Assembly (NCBI RefSeq): GCF_003074055.1
Contig: NZ_CP029043.1
Coordinates: 248,001-312,000, forward strand
Reading direction: 5' to 3'
Origin: Streptomyces nigra
GTDB taxonomy: Bacteria; Actinomycetota; Actinomycetes; Streptomycetales; Streptomycetaceae
DNA: 64,000 nt
Positions within the stretch are counted from its first letter, which is position 1, and each line of letters opens with the position of its first letter. Below the pieces are notes generated by a model that saw nothing but the letters and a program-made list of their open reading frames with translations, was not told the DNA's origin and did no database searches. The position numbers and the translations under genes are program-made. Positions 1-8,394 of the stretch are shown here, one piece after another.

Positions 1-966
1 CGGGAGGCGTTCGAGAACGCCATCCGGGTCAACGCGGCCATCGGCGGTTCCACGAACGCCGTCATCCACCTCACCGCCCTCGCCGGACGCGTGGGCGTCG
101 AGCTGGACCTGGGGGACTTCGACGCGCTGGTGCGCGCGGTGCCGACGCTGGTCAATCTGATGCCGAGCGGCAAGTACCTCATGGAGGACTTCTGTTACGC
201 GGGCGGGCTGCCCGCCGTCATGGCCGAACTGCTCGCGGGGAAGCTGCTGCACGGGAGTGCGGTGACGGTGACCGGTCGTACGGTCTCCGAGAACACCGAG
301 CCGGCCGAGCGGTTCGGCTCCGAGGTCATCACGCCTCTCGACGCCCCGTTCCAACCGGCCGGGACCGGTATCGCCGTCCTGCGGGGCAACCTGTGCCCGG
401 ACGGCGCCGTGATCAAGCAGTCCGCGGCCTCACCGCATCTGCTCACCCATCGCGGGCCCGCCCGGGTCTTCGACTCCCCCGAGGCGTATCACGAGGTCGC
501 CGACGACCCGGATCTCGACGTCGACGAGAACACCGTCATCGTCATCCGCAACGCCGGTCCGAAGGGGTATCCCGGCATGCCCGAGGTCTCCAACGTGCCG
601 TTGCCCGCCAAGCTGTTGAAGGCCGGGGTCACGGACATGGTGCGGATCTGCGACGGGCGGATGAGCGGCACCGGCTACGGCACGGTCGTCCTGCACGTGG
701 CGCCGGAGGCCGCCGTGGGCGGACCGCTCGCCCTGGTCCGCGACGGCGATCCCGTCGTCCTCGACGTCCCGAACCGCACGCTGCACCTGGACGTCGACGA
801 CGCCGAGCTCGCGCGCCGCCGTCAGGAATGGACACCGCCCGTCGAGCAGTACGCCGGCGGCTACACCTGGCTCTACACCCAGCACGTCGAACAGGCGGAC
901 CGCGGCGCCGACTTCACCTTCCTGCGCGGCAGTCGCGGACACGCGGTCCCCCGCGACTCCCACTGA
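1..966 (+). CDS. IlvD/Edd-family dehydratase, C-terminal part (sugar-acid dehydratase likely)
   Basis: The frame is open from the first base, so the 5' end lies outside the window; about 321 residues are visible. Near the start it reads NAAIGGSTNAVIHL, the conserved block of the IlvD/Edd Fe-S dehydratase family, and it ends with the C-terminal swivel-type domain (GMPEVSNVPLPAK, then CDGRMSGTGYG). The family dehydrates dihydroxy-acids or sugar acids such as arabonate and xylonate. The FAH-fold enzyme 34 bp downstream fits an oxidative pentose route (aldonate to 2-keto-3-deoxy acid to 2-oxoglutarate semialdehyde) better than branched-chain amino acid synthesis. The substrate is inferred. The N-terminal Fe-S cysteines cannot be checked here. 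Confidence 0.9.
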   Translation, partial: REAFENAIRVNAAIGGSTNAVIHLTALAGRVGVELDLGDFDALVRAVPTLVNLMPSGKYLMEDFCYAGGLPAVMAELLAGKLLHGSAVTVTGRTVSENTEPAERFGSEVITPLDAPFQPAGTGIAVLRGNLCPDGAVIKQSAASPHLLTHRGPARVFDSPEAYHEVADDPDLDVDENTVIVIRNAGPKGYPGMPEVSNVPLPAKLLKAGVTDMVRICDGRMSGTGYGTVVLHVAPEAAVGGPLALVRDGDPVVLDVPNRTLHLDVDDAELARRRQEWTPPVEQYAGGYTWLYTQHVEQADRGADFTFLRGSRGHAVPRDSH

Positions 967-1000
967 GCCCCGTCACGTCCGCAGTCAGGAGAGCAGCAGC

Positions 1001-2188
1001 GTGGAATCGGCAACAGCTCGCCCCCGTCCGGTCCTCGACCCCGACGCCGTACTGCCGGACGACGCCGACGGGGCCGTCCTGGTCGCACGCGTCCACGACC
1101 CGGAGGCGGACGGGCCGTGCGTGGCGGCGGTGCGCGGCGAGCAGGTCGTCGACCTGACGGCTCACTCCCCCACCGTCTCCGACCTCATGGAGCGCGACGA
1201 CGCGGCGACCCTCGTCCGCGAGGCCGACGGCGGACGTGCCTGGCCCCTGCGCGACCTGCTGCAGGCACCGCCAGGCCGCCTGGACATACCGCATCTCCTC
1301 GCGCCCATCGACCTCCAAGTCATCAAGGCGGCGGGCGTCACCTTCGCCCGGAGCCTGCTGGAACGGGTCATCGAGGAACGCACCGGCGGCGACCCAGCCC
1401 AGGCCGCGAGGGTGCGGGCCCGTGTGGTGGAGGTGGTGGGCGGCAGACTCGACGGCATTCGCCCCGGGTCACCGGAGGCGGCCAAGGCCAAGGAACTCCT
1501 GCTCACCGAAGGGCTGTGGTCGCAGTACCTGGAGGTCGGCATCGGACCGGACCCGGAGGTCTTCACCAAGGCCCCCGTCCTGTCCGCGGTCGGCACCGGC
1601 GCCGAGATCGGCGTCCTCGGCTCCTCCGTGTGGAACAACCCGGAGCCGGAGGCCGTCCTGGTCGTGGACTCGCGCGGCCGGGTGCGCGGCGCGACGCTCG
1701 GGAACGACGTCAACCTCCGCGACATCGAGGGACGCAGCGCCCTGCTGCTGTCCCGCGCGAAGGACAACAACGCGTCCTGCGCGATCGGCCCGTTCGTGCG
1801 CCTGCTCGACGACGACTTCGACCTCGACGCCGTACGCGCGCTGGACATCGACCTGCGGGTCGAGGGCCCCGACGGCTACATCCTGCGAGGCAGCAGCTCA
1901 CTGCGCGAGATCAGCCGCGACGTACTGGACCTGGTGGCCGCGACGCACGGAGCACACCACCAATACCCCGACGGCTTCGTCCTGTTCACCGGCACGCTCT
2001 TCGCCCCGACGGAGGACCGACAGGCACCCGGCGCCGGCTTCACACACGAGTACGGCGACATCGTCACGATCTCCAGCCCACGACTGGGCGCCCTGGTCAA
2101 CACGGTCGTGCCCAGCGAGGAGGCGGCGCCGTGGACGTTCGGGGTGGGGGCGCTGATGCGGAGCCTCGCGCGGCGGGGGCTGTTGTGA
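1001..2188 (+). CDS. Fumarylacetoacetate hydrolase-fold protein (probable 2-keto-3-deoxy-pentonate dehydratase)
   Basis: The 395-residue protein starts at a GTG with AGGAG about 10 bases upstream. The C-terminal half has FAH-fold signatures: a metal-binding acidic stretch around [12 protein letters not shown], then [13 protein letters not shown], and a C-terminal [16 protein letters not shown] strand. The long N-terminal half ([19 protein letters not shown]) is typical of the ~390-residue branch that pairs with IlvD/Edd sugar-acid dehydratases and makes 2-oxoglutarate semialdehyde from 2-keto-3-deoxy pentonates. It follows the dehydratase gene by 34 bp, so the two are probably one operon. Family membership is firm; the exact substrate is inferred from the neighbour. 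Confidence 0.85.
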   Translation: MESATARPRPVLDPDAVLPDDADGAVLVARVHDPEADGPCVAAVRGEQVVDLTAHSPTVSDLMERDDAATLVREADGGRAWPLRDLLQAPPGRLDIPHLLAPIDLQVIKAAGVTFARSLLERVIEERTGGDPAQAARVRARVVEVVGGRLDGIRPGSPEAAKAKELLLTEGLWSQYLEVGIGPDPEVFTKAPVLSAVGTGAEIGVLGSSVWNNPEPEAVLVVDSRGRVRGATLGNDVNLRDIEGRSALLLSRAKDNNASCAIGPFVRLLDDDFDLDAVRALDIDLRVEGPDGYILRGSSSLREISRDVLDLVAATHGAHHQYPDGFVLFTGTLFAPTEDRQAPGAGFTHEYGDIVTISSPRLGALVNTVVPSEEAAPWTFGVGALMRSLARRGLL

Positions 2189-2193
2189 GCCCC

Positions 2194-3054
2194 TCAGGGC
2201 CGGGCCATGCGCGTGGCGTGCAAGGAGGCCAGGAGGCGTAGGCGGTCCTCGTCGGGTGAGTCTGGTTCCGGCGTGAAGACCAGGAGGAAGGGGCCGGGGC
2301 GGCCGGGGAGCGGGTAGGTGCTCCACTCCAGGGTGAGTTCGCCGACGGCGGGGTTGCTGAAGGTCTTGGTGCCGCTCACCGAGGCGCGGACGTCGTGGCG
2401 GGCCCACAGGCGGCGGAACTCGGCGCTGCGGATGCTCAGTTCGCCCACGATCGCCGTGGCTCTCGGATGCGTCGGGTCGGCCGCGACGGCCGCGCGCATC
2501 ATCCCGATGTAGTCCAGCGCCTGCCGTTCCCAGTCGGCGCAGGTACGACCGGCGGTCAGCTCGTCGTCGAAGAGCAGCAGGAGCATGTTCAGGCGGTCGG
2601 GCGGGAGGTCGTCCGGGGCGCCGAGCAGTGCCTCGGCATGCTGGTTCCAGGCGAGAAGGTCGAGGTGTCTGCCCAGTACGACCGCCGGGGTGTGCAGGAC
2701 CCGTAGGAGCCGGTGGGTGCTGTCCGGGACGACCTCGGGCGCGCGGTCCACCTGGGTGCGCTTGGGGCGGCGCGCTGCGTGCGCCAGCGTGAACAGATGC
2801 CGGCGCTCCTCGTCGTCGAGGGCGAGCGCGGTCGCCAGGGCGTCCAGGACGCCGTCGGAGGGCCGTACGTCCCTGCCCTGTTCCATCCGCTGGTAGTAGT
2901 CGGTGCTCAGACCGGCCAGCAGGGCGAGTTCCTCGCGACGCAGCCCGGTGACCTTGCGGCGGCCTCCGGGCTCCAGGCCGACGTCGGCCGGGTGCAGCCT
3001 GTTGCGCCGGGCACGCAGGAAGTCGCCCAGTTCACGGGCGTACGGATGGGGCAT
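2194..3054 (-). CDS. XRE-family regulator with MmyB-like ligand-binding domain
   Basis: This 286-residue protein has an N-terminal helix-turn-helix ([24 protein letters not shown], about residues 38-61) followed by the MmyB-like PAS-type C-terminal domain ([23 protein letters not shown] and a RRLWARHDV motif). These are very common streptomycete regulators that usually repress a divergent dehydrogenase gene. It is divergent from the SDR gene at 3188, and an inverted repeat TAGGTC-TCGTG-GACCTA lies between them. The stop is only 5 bp from the convergent FAH-type gene. The ligand is unknown. Confidence 0.9.
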   Translation of the reverse strand: MPHPYARELGDFLRARRNRLHPADVGLEPGGRRKVTGLRREELALLAGLSTDYYQRMEQGRDVRPSDGVLDALATALALDDEERRHLFTLAHAARRPKRTQVDRAPEVVPDSTHRLLRVLHTPAVVLGRHLDLLAWNQHAEALLGAPDDLPPDRLNMLLLLFDDELTAGRTCADWERQALDYIGMMRAAVAADPTHPRATAIVGELSIRSAEFRRLWARHDVRASVSGTKTFSNPAVGELTLEWSTYPLPGRPGPFLLVFTPEPDSPDEDRLRLLASLHATRMARP

Positions 3055-3088
3055 GCCGCCAGTGTCCCCCGGCGCCGGCCGCCCAGGG

Positions 3089-3105
3089 TAGGTCTCGTGG
3101 ACCTA
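3089..3105. promoter_or_regulatory. Inverted-repeat operator candidate between XRE regulator and SDR
   Basis: TAGGTC-TCGTG-GACCTA is a perfect 6-bp inverted repeat with a 5-bp spacer, 35 bp upstream of the regulator start and about 83 bp upstream of the SDR start. Its position suits a shared operator for the divergent pair. Binding by the adjacent regulator is inferred. Confidence 0.5.
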
Positions 3106-3187
3106 GGGAAACGGGGACGACGGAGTTCGGCCGGACCCCTCCTACCGTCGTGGTCCCCCGGCATCGTCACACCCCCAGGAGCAGCAG

Positions 3188-4093
3188 ATGAGCGGATGGA
3201 CCGTCGACCACATCCCCGATCAGCACGGCAAAATCGTCGTCGTCACCGGCGCGAACTCCGGGCTCGGCCTGGTCACGGCAACCGAGCTGGCCCGGCGCGG
3301 GGCGCATGTCGTGCTCGCCGTGCGCAATCTTGCCGCGGGTGAGGAGGCCGCCCGCCGCATCCGGGGCACCACCGAGGTCCGTGAGCTCGACCTGGCGTCG
3401 CTGGCGTCGGTGCGGGCGTTCGCCGCGAGACTCACCGCCGACCACCCCTCGGTCGACGTGCTGGTCAACAACGCCGGCCTGGTGCATCTCGGACCCCGCC
3501 GGACCACCGCCGACGGGTTCGAACTGCACCTCGGCACGAACATGCTGGGGCCCTACGCCCTGACCGGTCTGCTGCTCGACGCGCTGGCCGCGGGGTCCGG
3601 CGGCCGGGTGGTGTCCCTCAGCTCGATCACCCACAAGAACGCACACATCGACTTCGACGACCTGATGTCCGAGCGCGGCTATCGGGCGGCCCCCGCCTAC
3701 GGGCGCTCCAAGCTCGCCACCACCCTCTTCGGTGTCGAACTGGACCGGCGGCTGCGGCGCGCCGGACTGCCCGTGGTCAGCGCGCTGGCCCATCCGGGAC
3801 TGACCCGCACCAATCTCACCCCGCGGGCCTGGGAGCACCGTGGCCGGCTCGGGCGGGTGATCGCGGCGGGGGGTGTGCTCGCCGCCCAGTCCGTGGAGCA
3901 GGGGGCGCTGCCGCAGTTGCGCGCGGCGGCTGACCCGGGCGTGCGGGGCGGGCAGTTCTTCGGGCCCGGGCGGCTGTGGGAGACCCGTGGGCCGGTGACC
4001 GAGGCCCGCCTCGGCAGGGAGGCCGCCGACCCGGCCGTCGCCCGTCGTCTGTGGGCGGCCGCGGAGGACCTGACCGGCGTCCGTCACCCCTGA
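3188..4093 (+). CDS. SDR-family NAD(P)-dependent oxidoreductase
   Basis: This 301-residue protein is a classical short-chain dehydrogenase of the retinol-dehydrogenase/WW-oxidoreductase-like branch. The cofactor motif TGANSGLG is at residues 20-27, NNAG follows, and a catalytic Ser (SLSSI) and YGRSK (Tyr-x-x-x-Lys) are present. A GGAGCAGCAG ribosome-binding site precedes the ATG. It is divergent from an XRE/MmyB regulator, the usual pairing in this genus, so induction by a ligand of that regulator is likely. The physiological substrate cannot be read from the sequence. Confidence 0.92.
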   Translation: MSGWTVDHIPDQHGKIVVVTGANSGLGLVTATELARRGAHVVLAVRNLAAGEEAARRIRGTTEVRELDLASLASVRAFAARLTADHPSVDVLVNNAGLVHLGPRRTTADGFELHLGTNMLGPYALTGLLLDALAAGSGGRVVSLSSITHKNAHIDFDDLMSERGYRAAPAYGRSKLATTLFGVELDRRLRRAGLPVVSALAHPGLTRTNLTPRAWEHRGRLGRVIAAGGVLAAQSVEQGALPQLRAAADPGVRGGQFFGPGRLWETRGPVTEARLGREAADPAVARRLWAAAEDLTGVRHP

Positions 4094-4094
4094 G

Positions 4095-4136
4095 AGGCGG
4101 GTGCGGGCGCTCCTGACCAGCGCCGCGCACCCGCCT
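4095..4136. terminator. Bidirectional hairpin terminator
   Basis: AGGCGGGTGCG pairs with CGCACCCGCCT (inner GGCGC/GCGCC can extend it) around a short loop, in the 45-bp gap between the convergent SDR and GH3 genes. No U-tract follows, as is usual for Streptomyces. Confidence 0.6.
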
Positions 4137-4138
4137 GT

Positions 4139-6514
4139 TCAGGTGGTCGGTTCCTGCAGGATCGTGGCGTGCAGCCGCCGTGTGTGGTCCACGTGGCGCT
4201 CGGCTCCGGTCAGCGTCACCCGGGCCGTCAGACGCCGGTCCGCGCTGGAGGCCGACAACCGGAGTTCCAGATCGCCCGGTTCGACGATGCGTCGGCCGTC
4301 GCGTCCGGTGAAGGAGGCCAGGTCGGCAGGGACGGCGATGCGCAGGCGCCGGGCCTCCCCCGGCTCCAGTGCGACCCGGGTGTAGCCGATGAGGCGTTGC
4401 ATCGGCTGTACGACGGAGGCCACCGGGTCGTGCAGATAGAGCTGGACCACCTCGGTGCCGGACCGCTCCCCCGTGTTGCGGACCGTGAGAGAAAGCGCGA
4501 ACTCGCCGTCCGTCGGCGCCTCTTGGGCCTCCACAGCCAGGTCCGTCCACTCGAAGCGCGTGTAGGACAGGCCGTGGCCGAAGGCGAACGCGGGGGTCGG
4601 GTCGATGGTGGACACCTGGCTGGCGTGCGAGAGGGGCGCCCCGAGGTAGGTGCCCGGCTGGGCGCCCGGCCCGCGCGGCACGCTGACCGGCAGACGTCCG
4701 GAGGGATTGACCCGGCCGGCCAGCACTCCGCCGATCGCCCGCGTTCCCTCCTCCCCCGGGAAGAAGGACTGCACGATCGCCGTCGACTTCCCCACCGCGC
4801 GGCCGAGGGCGTACGGGCGGCCGGCCAGCAGCACGGTCACCACCGGCGTATCCACGTCCAGCAGCGCGTCGAGGAGTTGTTGCTGCGCGCCGGGCAGGGC
4901 GAGTGTCGCGACGTCGCAGCCCTCGCCGCTGGTGCCCCGGCCGAAGAGCCCGGCGCGGTCGCCGAGCACCACCAGGGCGACGTCGGCCTCGCGGGCCAGC
5001 CGTGTCGCCTCGGCGAGGCCGGAGAGGTCTCCGTCGTCGACGCCGGTGCCCCGGGCGTACGTGATCTCGGCGTCGGGGAACTCCGCGGCGAGCGTCTCGC
5101 GCAGGGTCGGCAGCTCGATGCCGAGCGGGGTGTCGGGGTGGCGGACGCCGATGTGCTGCGGGAAGGAGTAGCAGCCGAGTACGGCGGCGGGTTCGTCGGC
5201 GTTGGGGCCGATCAGGGCAATGCGCCGCGGCCGGTCCAGCGGCAGGGTGCCGTCGTTGCTCAGCAGCACGATCGCCTGCTCGGCGAGCGTGCGGGCCAGG
5301 GCGCGGTTTGCCGGGCCGTCCAGGTCGATGCGGCCGCGCAGGGCGGACGGGTCGTCCTCGTCCGTCGCGTCGAGCGCTGCCGGCAGGGGGTTCCAGTCGG
5401 GGTCGAGCAAGCCCAGGGCCACCTTCTGGGTGAGGATCCGACGTACGGCGCGGTCGACCAGGGCCTCGGGTACGCGGCCGTCGGCGACGGCCTCGGTCAG
5501 GGGTGCGCCGTACGTCTTGACGTTGGGCAGTTCGACGTCGATGCCGGCGCGCAGGGCCGTGCCGGCGGCGTCCGCCCAGTCGGCCGCGACGCCGTGCAGG
5601 GTCTTCAGGAAGGCGATGGCGAAGTAGTCGGCGACGACGGTGCCGTCGAAGCCCCAGGTGTCGCGGAGCAGTCCGGTGAGCAGGGCCTCGTCGGCGGCGG
5701 AGGGGATGCCGTCGGTGTCGGTGTAGGCGTTCATGACGGAGCGGGCGCCGCCCTCGCGGATCGCCATCTCGAAGGGGGGCAGGAGGACGTCGGCGCGTTC
5801 GCGCGGTCCCATGGAGGTGGGGGCGAGGTTGCGTCCGGCGCGGGAGGCCGAGTAACCCGCGAAGTGTTTGAGGGTCGCGACGATTCCGGCGGACTCCAGG
5901 CCCTGGACGTAGGCGGTGCCGAGGGTGCCGACGAGGTAGGGGTCCTCGCCGATGGTCTCCTCGACGCGGCCCCAGCGGGCGTCCCGAACGACGTCCAGGA
6001 CGGGGGCGAGGCCCTGGTGCACGCCGACCGAGCGCATGTCGCGGCCGATCGCCTCGGCCATCGCGCGGACCAGGGCGGGGTCGAAGGCGGCGCCCCAGGA
6101 CAGCGGGACGGGGTAGGCGGTGGCGCCCCAGGCGGCGAAGCCGGCCAGGCACTCGTCGTGGGCGAGGGCGGGGATGCCGAACCGGTTCGTCGCGGCGATC
6201 CGGGCCTGGGTACGGGCCAGGGAGAGGGCTCCGAGTGCGGGGTCGACGGGGACCGTGCCGAAGGGGCGGGTCAGTTGGCCCAGGCCGGTGGGCAGGAGGG
6301 CGTCGAGGTCGACGGGCTCCTCCATCTCGTGCTGATGGGGGGCGACTTCGCCGCCCTCGTCGGAGGCTCCCACCCAGACTCCGTACAGCTGGGCGGTCTT
6401 CTCTTCGAGGGTCATCGCGTCGATGAGGGCGTCGACTCGTGCGGAGACGGGGGCGGTGGGGTCGTTCCAGAGGGCGATGGCGGAGGTGTTCTCTACGGCC
6501 ACGTCGGCGTTCAC
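4139..6514 (-). CDS. Glycoside hydrolase family 3 (beta-glucosidase/beta-xylosidase type)
   Basis: The 791-residue enzyme has the GH3 N-terminal barrel (residues ~35-340), the C-terminal alpha/beta domain (~390-620) and a fibronectin III-like tail (~690-760, VVQLYLHDPVASVVQPMQ). The catalytic nucleophile is Asp296 in VVADYFAI, and KHFAGYSASRAGRN is the conserved substrate loop. There is no signal peptide, so it should act in the cytoplasm on imported oligosaccharides. It is the last gene of an SBP-permease-permease-GH3 operon divergent from a LacI regulator. That order is the one described for xylobiose uptake (bxlEFGA) in Streptomyces, and the xylanase gene nearby supports xylo-oligosaccharides as substrate. 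GTG start with GGGAGG directly upstream. Confidence 0.92.
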   Translation of the reverse strand: MNADVAVENTSAIALWNDPTAPVSARVDALIDAMTLEEKTAQLYGVWVGASDEGGEVAPHQHEMEEPVDLDALLPTGLGQLTRPFGTVPVDPALGALSLARTQARIAATNRFGIPALAHDECLAGFAAWGATAYPVPLSWGAAFDPALVRAMAEAIGRDMRSVGVHQGLAPVLDVVRDARWGRVEETIGEDPYLVGTLGTAYVQGLESAGIVATLKHFAGYSASRAGRNLAPTSMGPRERADVLLPPFEMAIREGGARSVMNAYTDTDGIPSAADEALLTGLLRDTWGFDGTVVADYFAIAFLKTLHGVAADWADAAGTALRAGIDVELPNVKTYGAPLTEAVADGRVPEALVDRAVRRILTQKVALGLLDPDWNPLPAALDATDEDDPSALRGRIDLDGPANRALARTLAEQAIVLLSNDGTLPLDRPRRIALIGPNADEPAAVLGCYSFPQHIGVRHPDTPLGIELPTLRETLAAEFPDAEITYARGTGVDDGDLSGLAEATRLAREADVALVVLGDRAGLFGRGTSGEGCDVATLALPGAQQQLLDALLDVDTPVVTVLLAGRPYALGRAVGKSTAIVQSFFPGEEGTRAIGGVLAGRVNPSGRLPVSVPRGPGAQPGTYLGAPLSHASQVSTIDPTPAFAFGHGLSYTRFEWTDLAVEAQEAPTDGEFALSLTVRNTGERSGTEVVQLYLHDPVASVVQPMQRLIGYTRVALEPGEARRLRIAVPADLASFTGRDGRRIVEPGDLELRLSASSADRRLTARVTLTGAERHVDHTRRLHATILQEPTT

Positions 6515-6593
6515 TTTCCTCCCACGCCCGTCGGGCCCCCGAGCGGGGAGCGACGGGCGAACCGTTGGACGAGTGGGTCGGTGTCCGCGCCGG

Positions 6594-7490
6594 TCAGCGG
6601 CTGAAGCCCGCGGTCAGGCCGCTGAGCAGCTGACGGCGGCCGAAGGCGTACAGCACCAGGACAGGCAGGGTGGTCAGGACGACGGCGGCGAGTACGGCGG
6701 GGACGTTGACGCCGTACTGGCCCTGGAAGGTCCACAGCGCGAGCGGCAGGGTGCGTCGGTCTGGGCTCTGGGTGAGGACCAGCGGCAGCAGGAAGCCGTT
6801 CCAGATGGTGAGGGCGTTGAAGATGGACACGGTGAGGATGGCCGGCCGGGTCAGTGGTGCCGCCAGCCGCCACAGCGTCGTCCACTCGGTGGCGCCGTCG
6901 CCCCGCATCGAGTCGAACAGTTCCTTGGGCACGTCCCGGATGAAGTTGGCGAGCACCAGCACCGACAGCGGGATGGCGAAGGCGATCGCGGGGAGGATCA
7001 GCGCCAGCAGGCTGTCGTAGAGCTGGAGTTTGATGATGATCAGGTAGACCGGGATGATCGTCGCCTGCAGCGGGATGGCCAGGCCCATCAGGAACAGCCC
7101 GTTCATGGCCCGCAGGACGCGCATGCGCCAGCCGCGGACGATCGCGTACGCCGCCATGAAGGAGACGACGACCGCGGGTACGACGGCGCCGACGGTCACC
7201 ACGACGCTGTTGAGGAAGTACTGCAGGAAGTCGGACTCGATGACCAGCCGGTAGTTCTCCAGGGTCGGGTCGCTCGACGGCACGAGCGGGTTGCTCGCGT
7301 AGTAGCGGGTGCGGGCCTTGAAGCTGGTGATGAGGGTCCAGTAGAGGGGTACGGCCACGACGGCGAGCCACAGCCATCCGGCCAGGCCGCCGAGCCAGTT
7401 GCGCCGGCCGGTCGCCGAGCGGGTGCGGCGTGGCCCCTCGATGTGGGTGGTCTTCCGGGGTCGTGGCGTCTTCGTCAGGGTGGTGGTCAC
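6594..7490 (-). CDS. Carbohydrate ABC transporter permease (MalG type)
   Basis: The 298-residue inner-membrane protein has six predicted transmembrane helices and the permease EAA-type loop near the end (DGATEWTTLWRLAAPLTRPA). The first helix, LAGWLWLAVVAVPLYWTLIT, follows a basic N-terminus. The GTG start lies one base from the upstream permease stop, so translation is probably coupled. It forms the channel with the preceding permease. No ATPase gene is nearby, so a shared MsiK-type ATPase is likely, as is known for streptomycete CUT1 sugar importers. Confidence 0.93.
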   Translation of the reverse strand: MTTTLTKTPRPRKTTHIEGPRRTRSATGRRNWLGGLAGWLWLAVVAVPLYWTLITSFKARTRYYASNPLVPSSDPTLENYRLVIESDFLQYFLNSVVVTVGAVVPAVVVSFMAAYAIVRGWRMRVLRAMNGLFLMGLAIPLQATIIPVYLIIIKLQLYDSLLALILPAIAFAIPLSVLVLANFIRDVPKELFDSMRGDGATEWTTLWRLAAPLTRPAILTVSIFNALTIWNGFLLPLVLTQSPDRRTLPLALWTFQGQYGVNVPAVLAAVVLTTLPVLVLYAFGRRQLLSGLTAGFSR

Positions 7491-7491
7491 G

Positions 7492-8394
7492 TCAGGCCCC
7501 CTCGAGCTGGCTCGCGCCGGCGTCCCGGCCGCCGAGGCGGCGTAGCAACAGGGCGAGGGCGAGACCGACGAGGACGAGGATGACCGCGATGACGCTGGCC
7601 GGTCCCATCAGGCTGGCCTGGAAGCCCCGCTTGTACATGTCGAGGGCGAGGACGCGGGTGGCGTCGCCCGGACCGCCCTCGGTCAGGACGAAGATGAGGT
7701 CGAAGAAGGTCAGCGATCCGACGACCATCAGCGTGGACGAGGTGATGATGGTGTACTTCAGCTGCGGCAGCGTGATGCTGAAGAACTGCCGGACCCGCCC
7801 GGCGCCGTCCAACTGGGCCGCTTCGTAGAGGGACTTGGGGATCTGCTGGACGCCGCCCTGGTAGATCAGGGAGTGGAACGGGACGAACTGCCAGGAGACG
7901 ACGAAGATCACGACTCCGAACGCCAGTCCCGGCCGGCCCAGCCAGTCGCGGCTCAGTTCCTGGATGTCGAGGCCCGCGCCCAGCCCGAAGTTGGGGTCGA
8001 GCAGGGCTTCGTAGGCGATCGCGATGGCGGCGGAGCTGAGCATCAGCGGGACGAAGTACACGACGCCCAGCACGGCACGGTAGCGCTGGCGGCCCGCCAG
8101 GAACGTGCCGAGCAGGATGCTGATCGGTGTCTGTACGGCCCAGGACACGGCCATCACCAGGAACGTCACCCACAGCGCGTGCGGCAGGCCGGGGTCGGAG
8201 AGCACCGCGCGCCAACTGGTCAGTCCCGTGGCGCGGATGGTGCCGATGCCGTCCCAGGTGGTGAAGCTCAGCAGGAAGACGCCGACGAGCGGGACCACGG
8301 CGAAGCCGACGAAGACCAGCAGCGCCGGCGTCGCCAGCCACGGCAGGATGCTCCGTGACCGGCGGCGCGACGGATGGCCGGTGACCGCACTCAT
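7492..8394 (-). CDS. Sugar ABC transporter permease (MalF type)
   Basis: The chosen ATG (MSAVTGHPSRRR) overlaps the stop of the upstream binding-protein gene by four bases, giving 300 residues; an open frame further upstream is antisense-type noise inside the binding-protein gene. The protein has a basic N-terminus, six transmembrane helices beginning at ILPWLATPALLVFVGFAVV, and the EAA loop AQLDGAGRVRQFFSITLPQL. It is one half of the CUT1 sugar channel with the next permease. Confidence 0.93.
   Translation of the reverse strand: MSAVTGHPSRRRSRSILPWLATPALLVFVGFAVVPLVGVFLLSFTTWDGIGTIRATGLTSWRAVLSDPGLPHALWVTFLVMAVSWAVQTPISILLGTFLAGRQRYRAVLGVVYFVPLMLSSAAIAIAYEALLDPNFGLGAGLDIQELSRDWLGRPGLAFGVVIFVVSWQFVPFHSLIYQGGVQQIPKSLYEAAQLDGAGRVRQFFSITLPQLKYTIITSSTLMVVGSLTFFDLIFVLTEGGPGDATRVLALDMYKRGFQASLMGPASVIAVILVLVGLALALLLRRLGGRDAGASQLEGA

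Noticed and set aside
3816..6152. Leftward open frame of about 780 codons with Arg/Pro-rich product
   Set aside because: Second frame within the GH3 gene; composition typical of an off-frame reading of GC-rich DNA.
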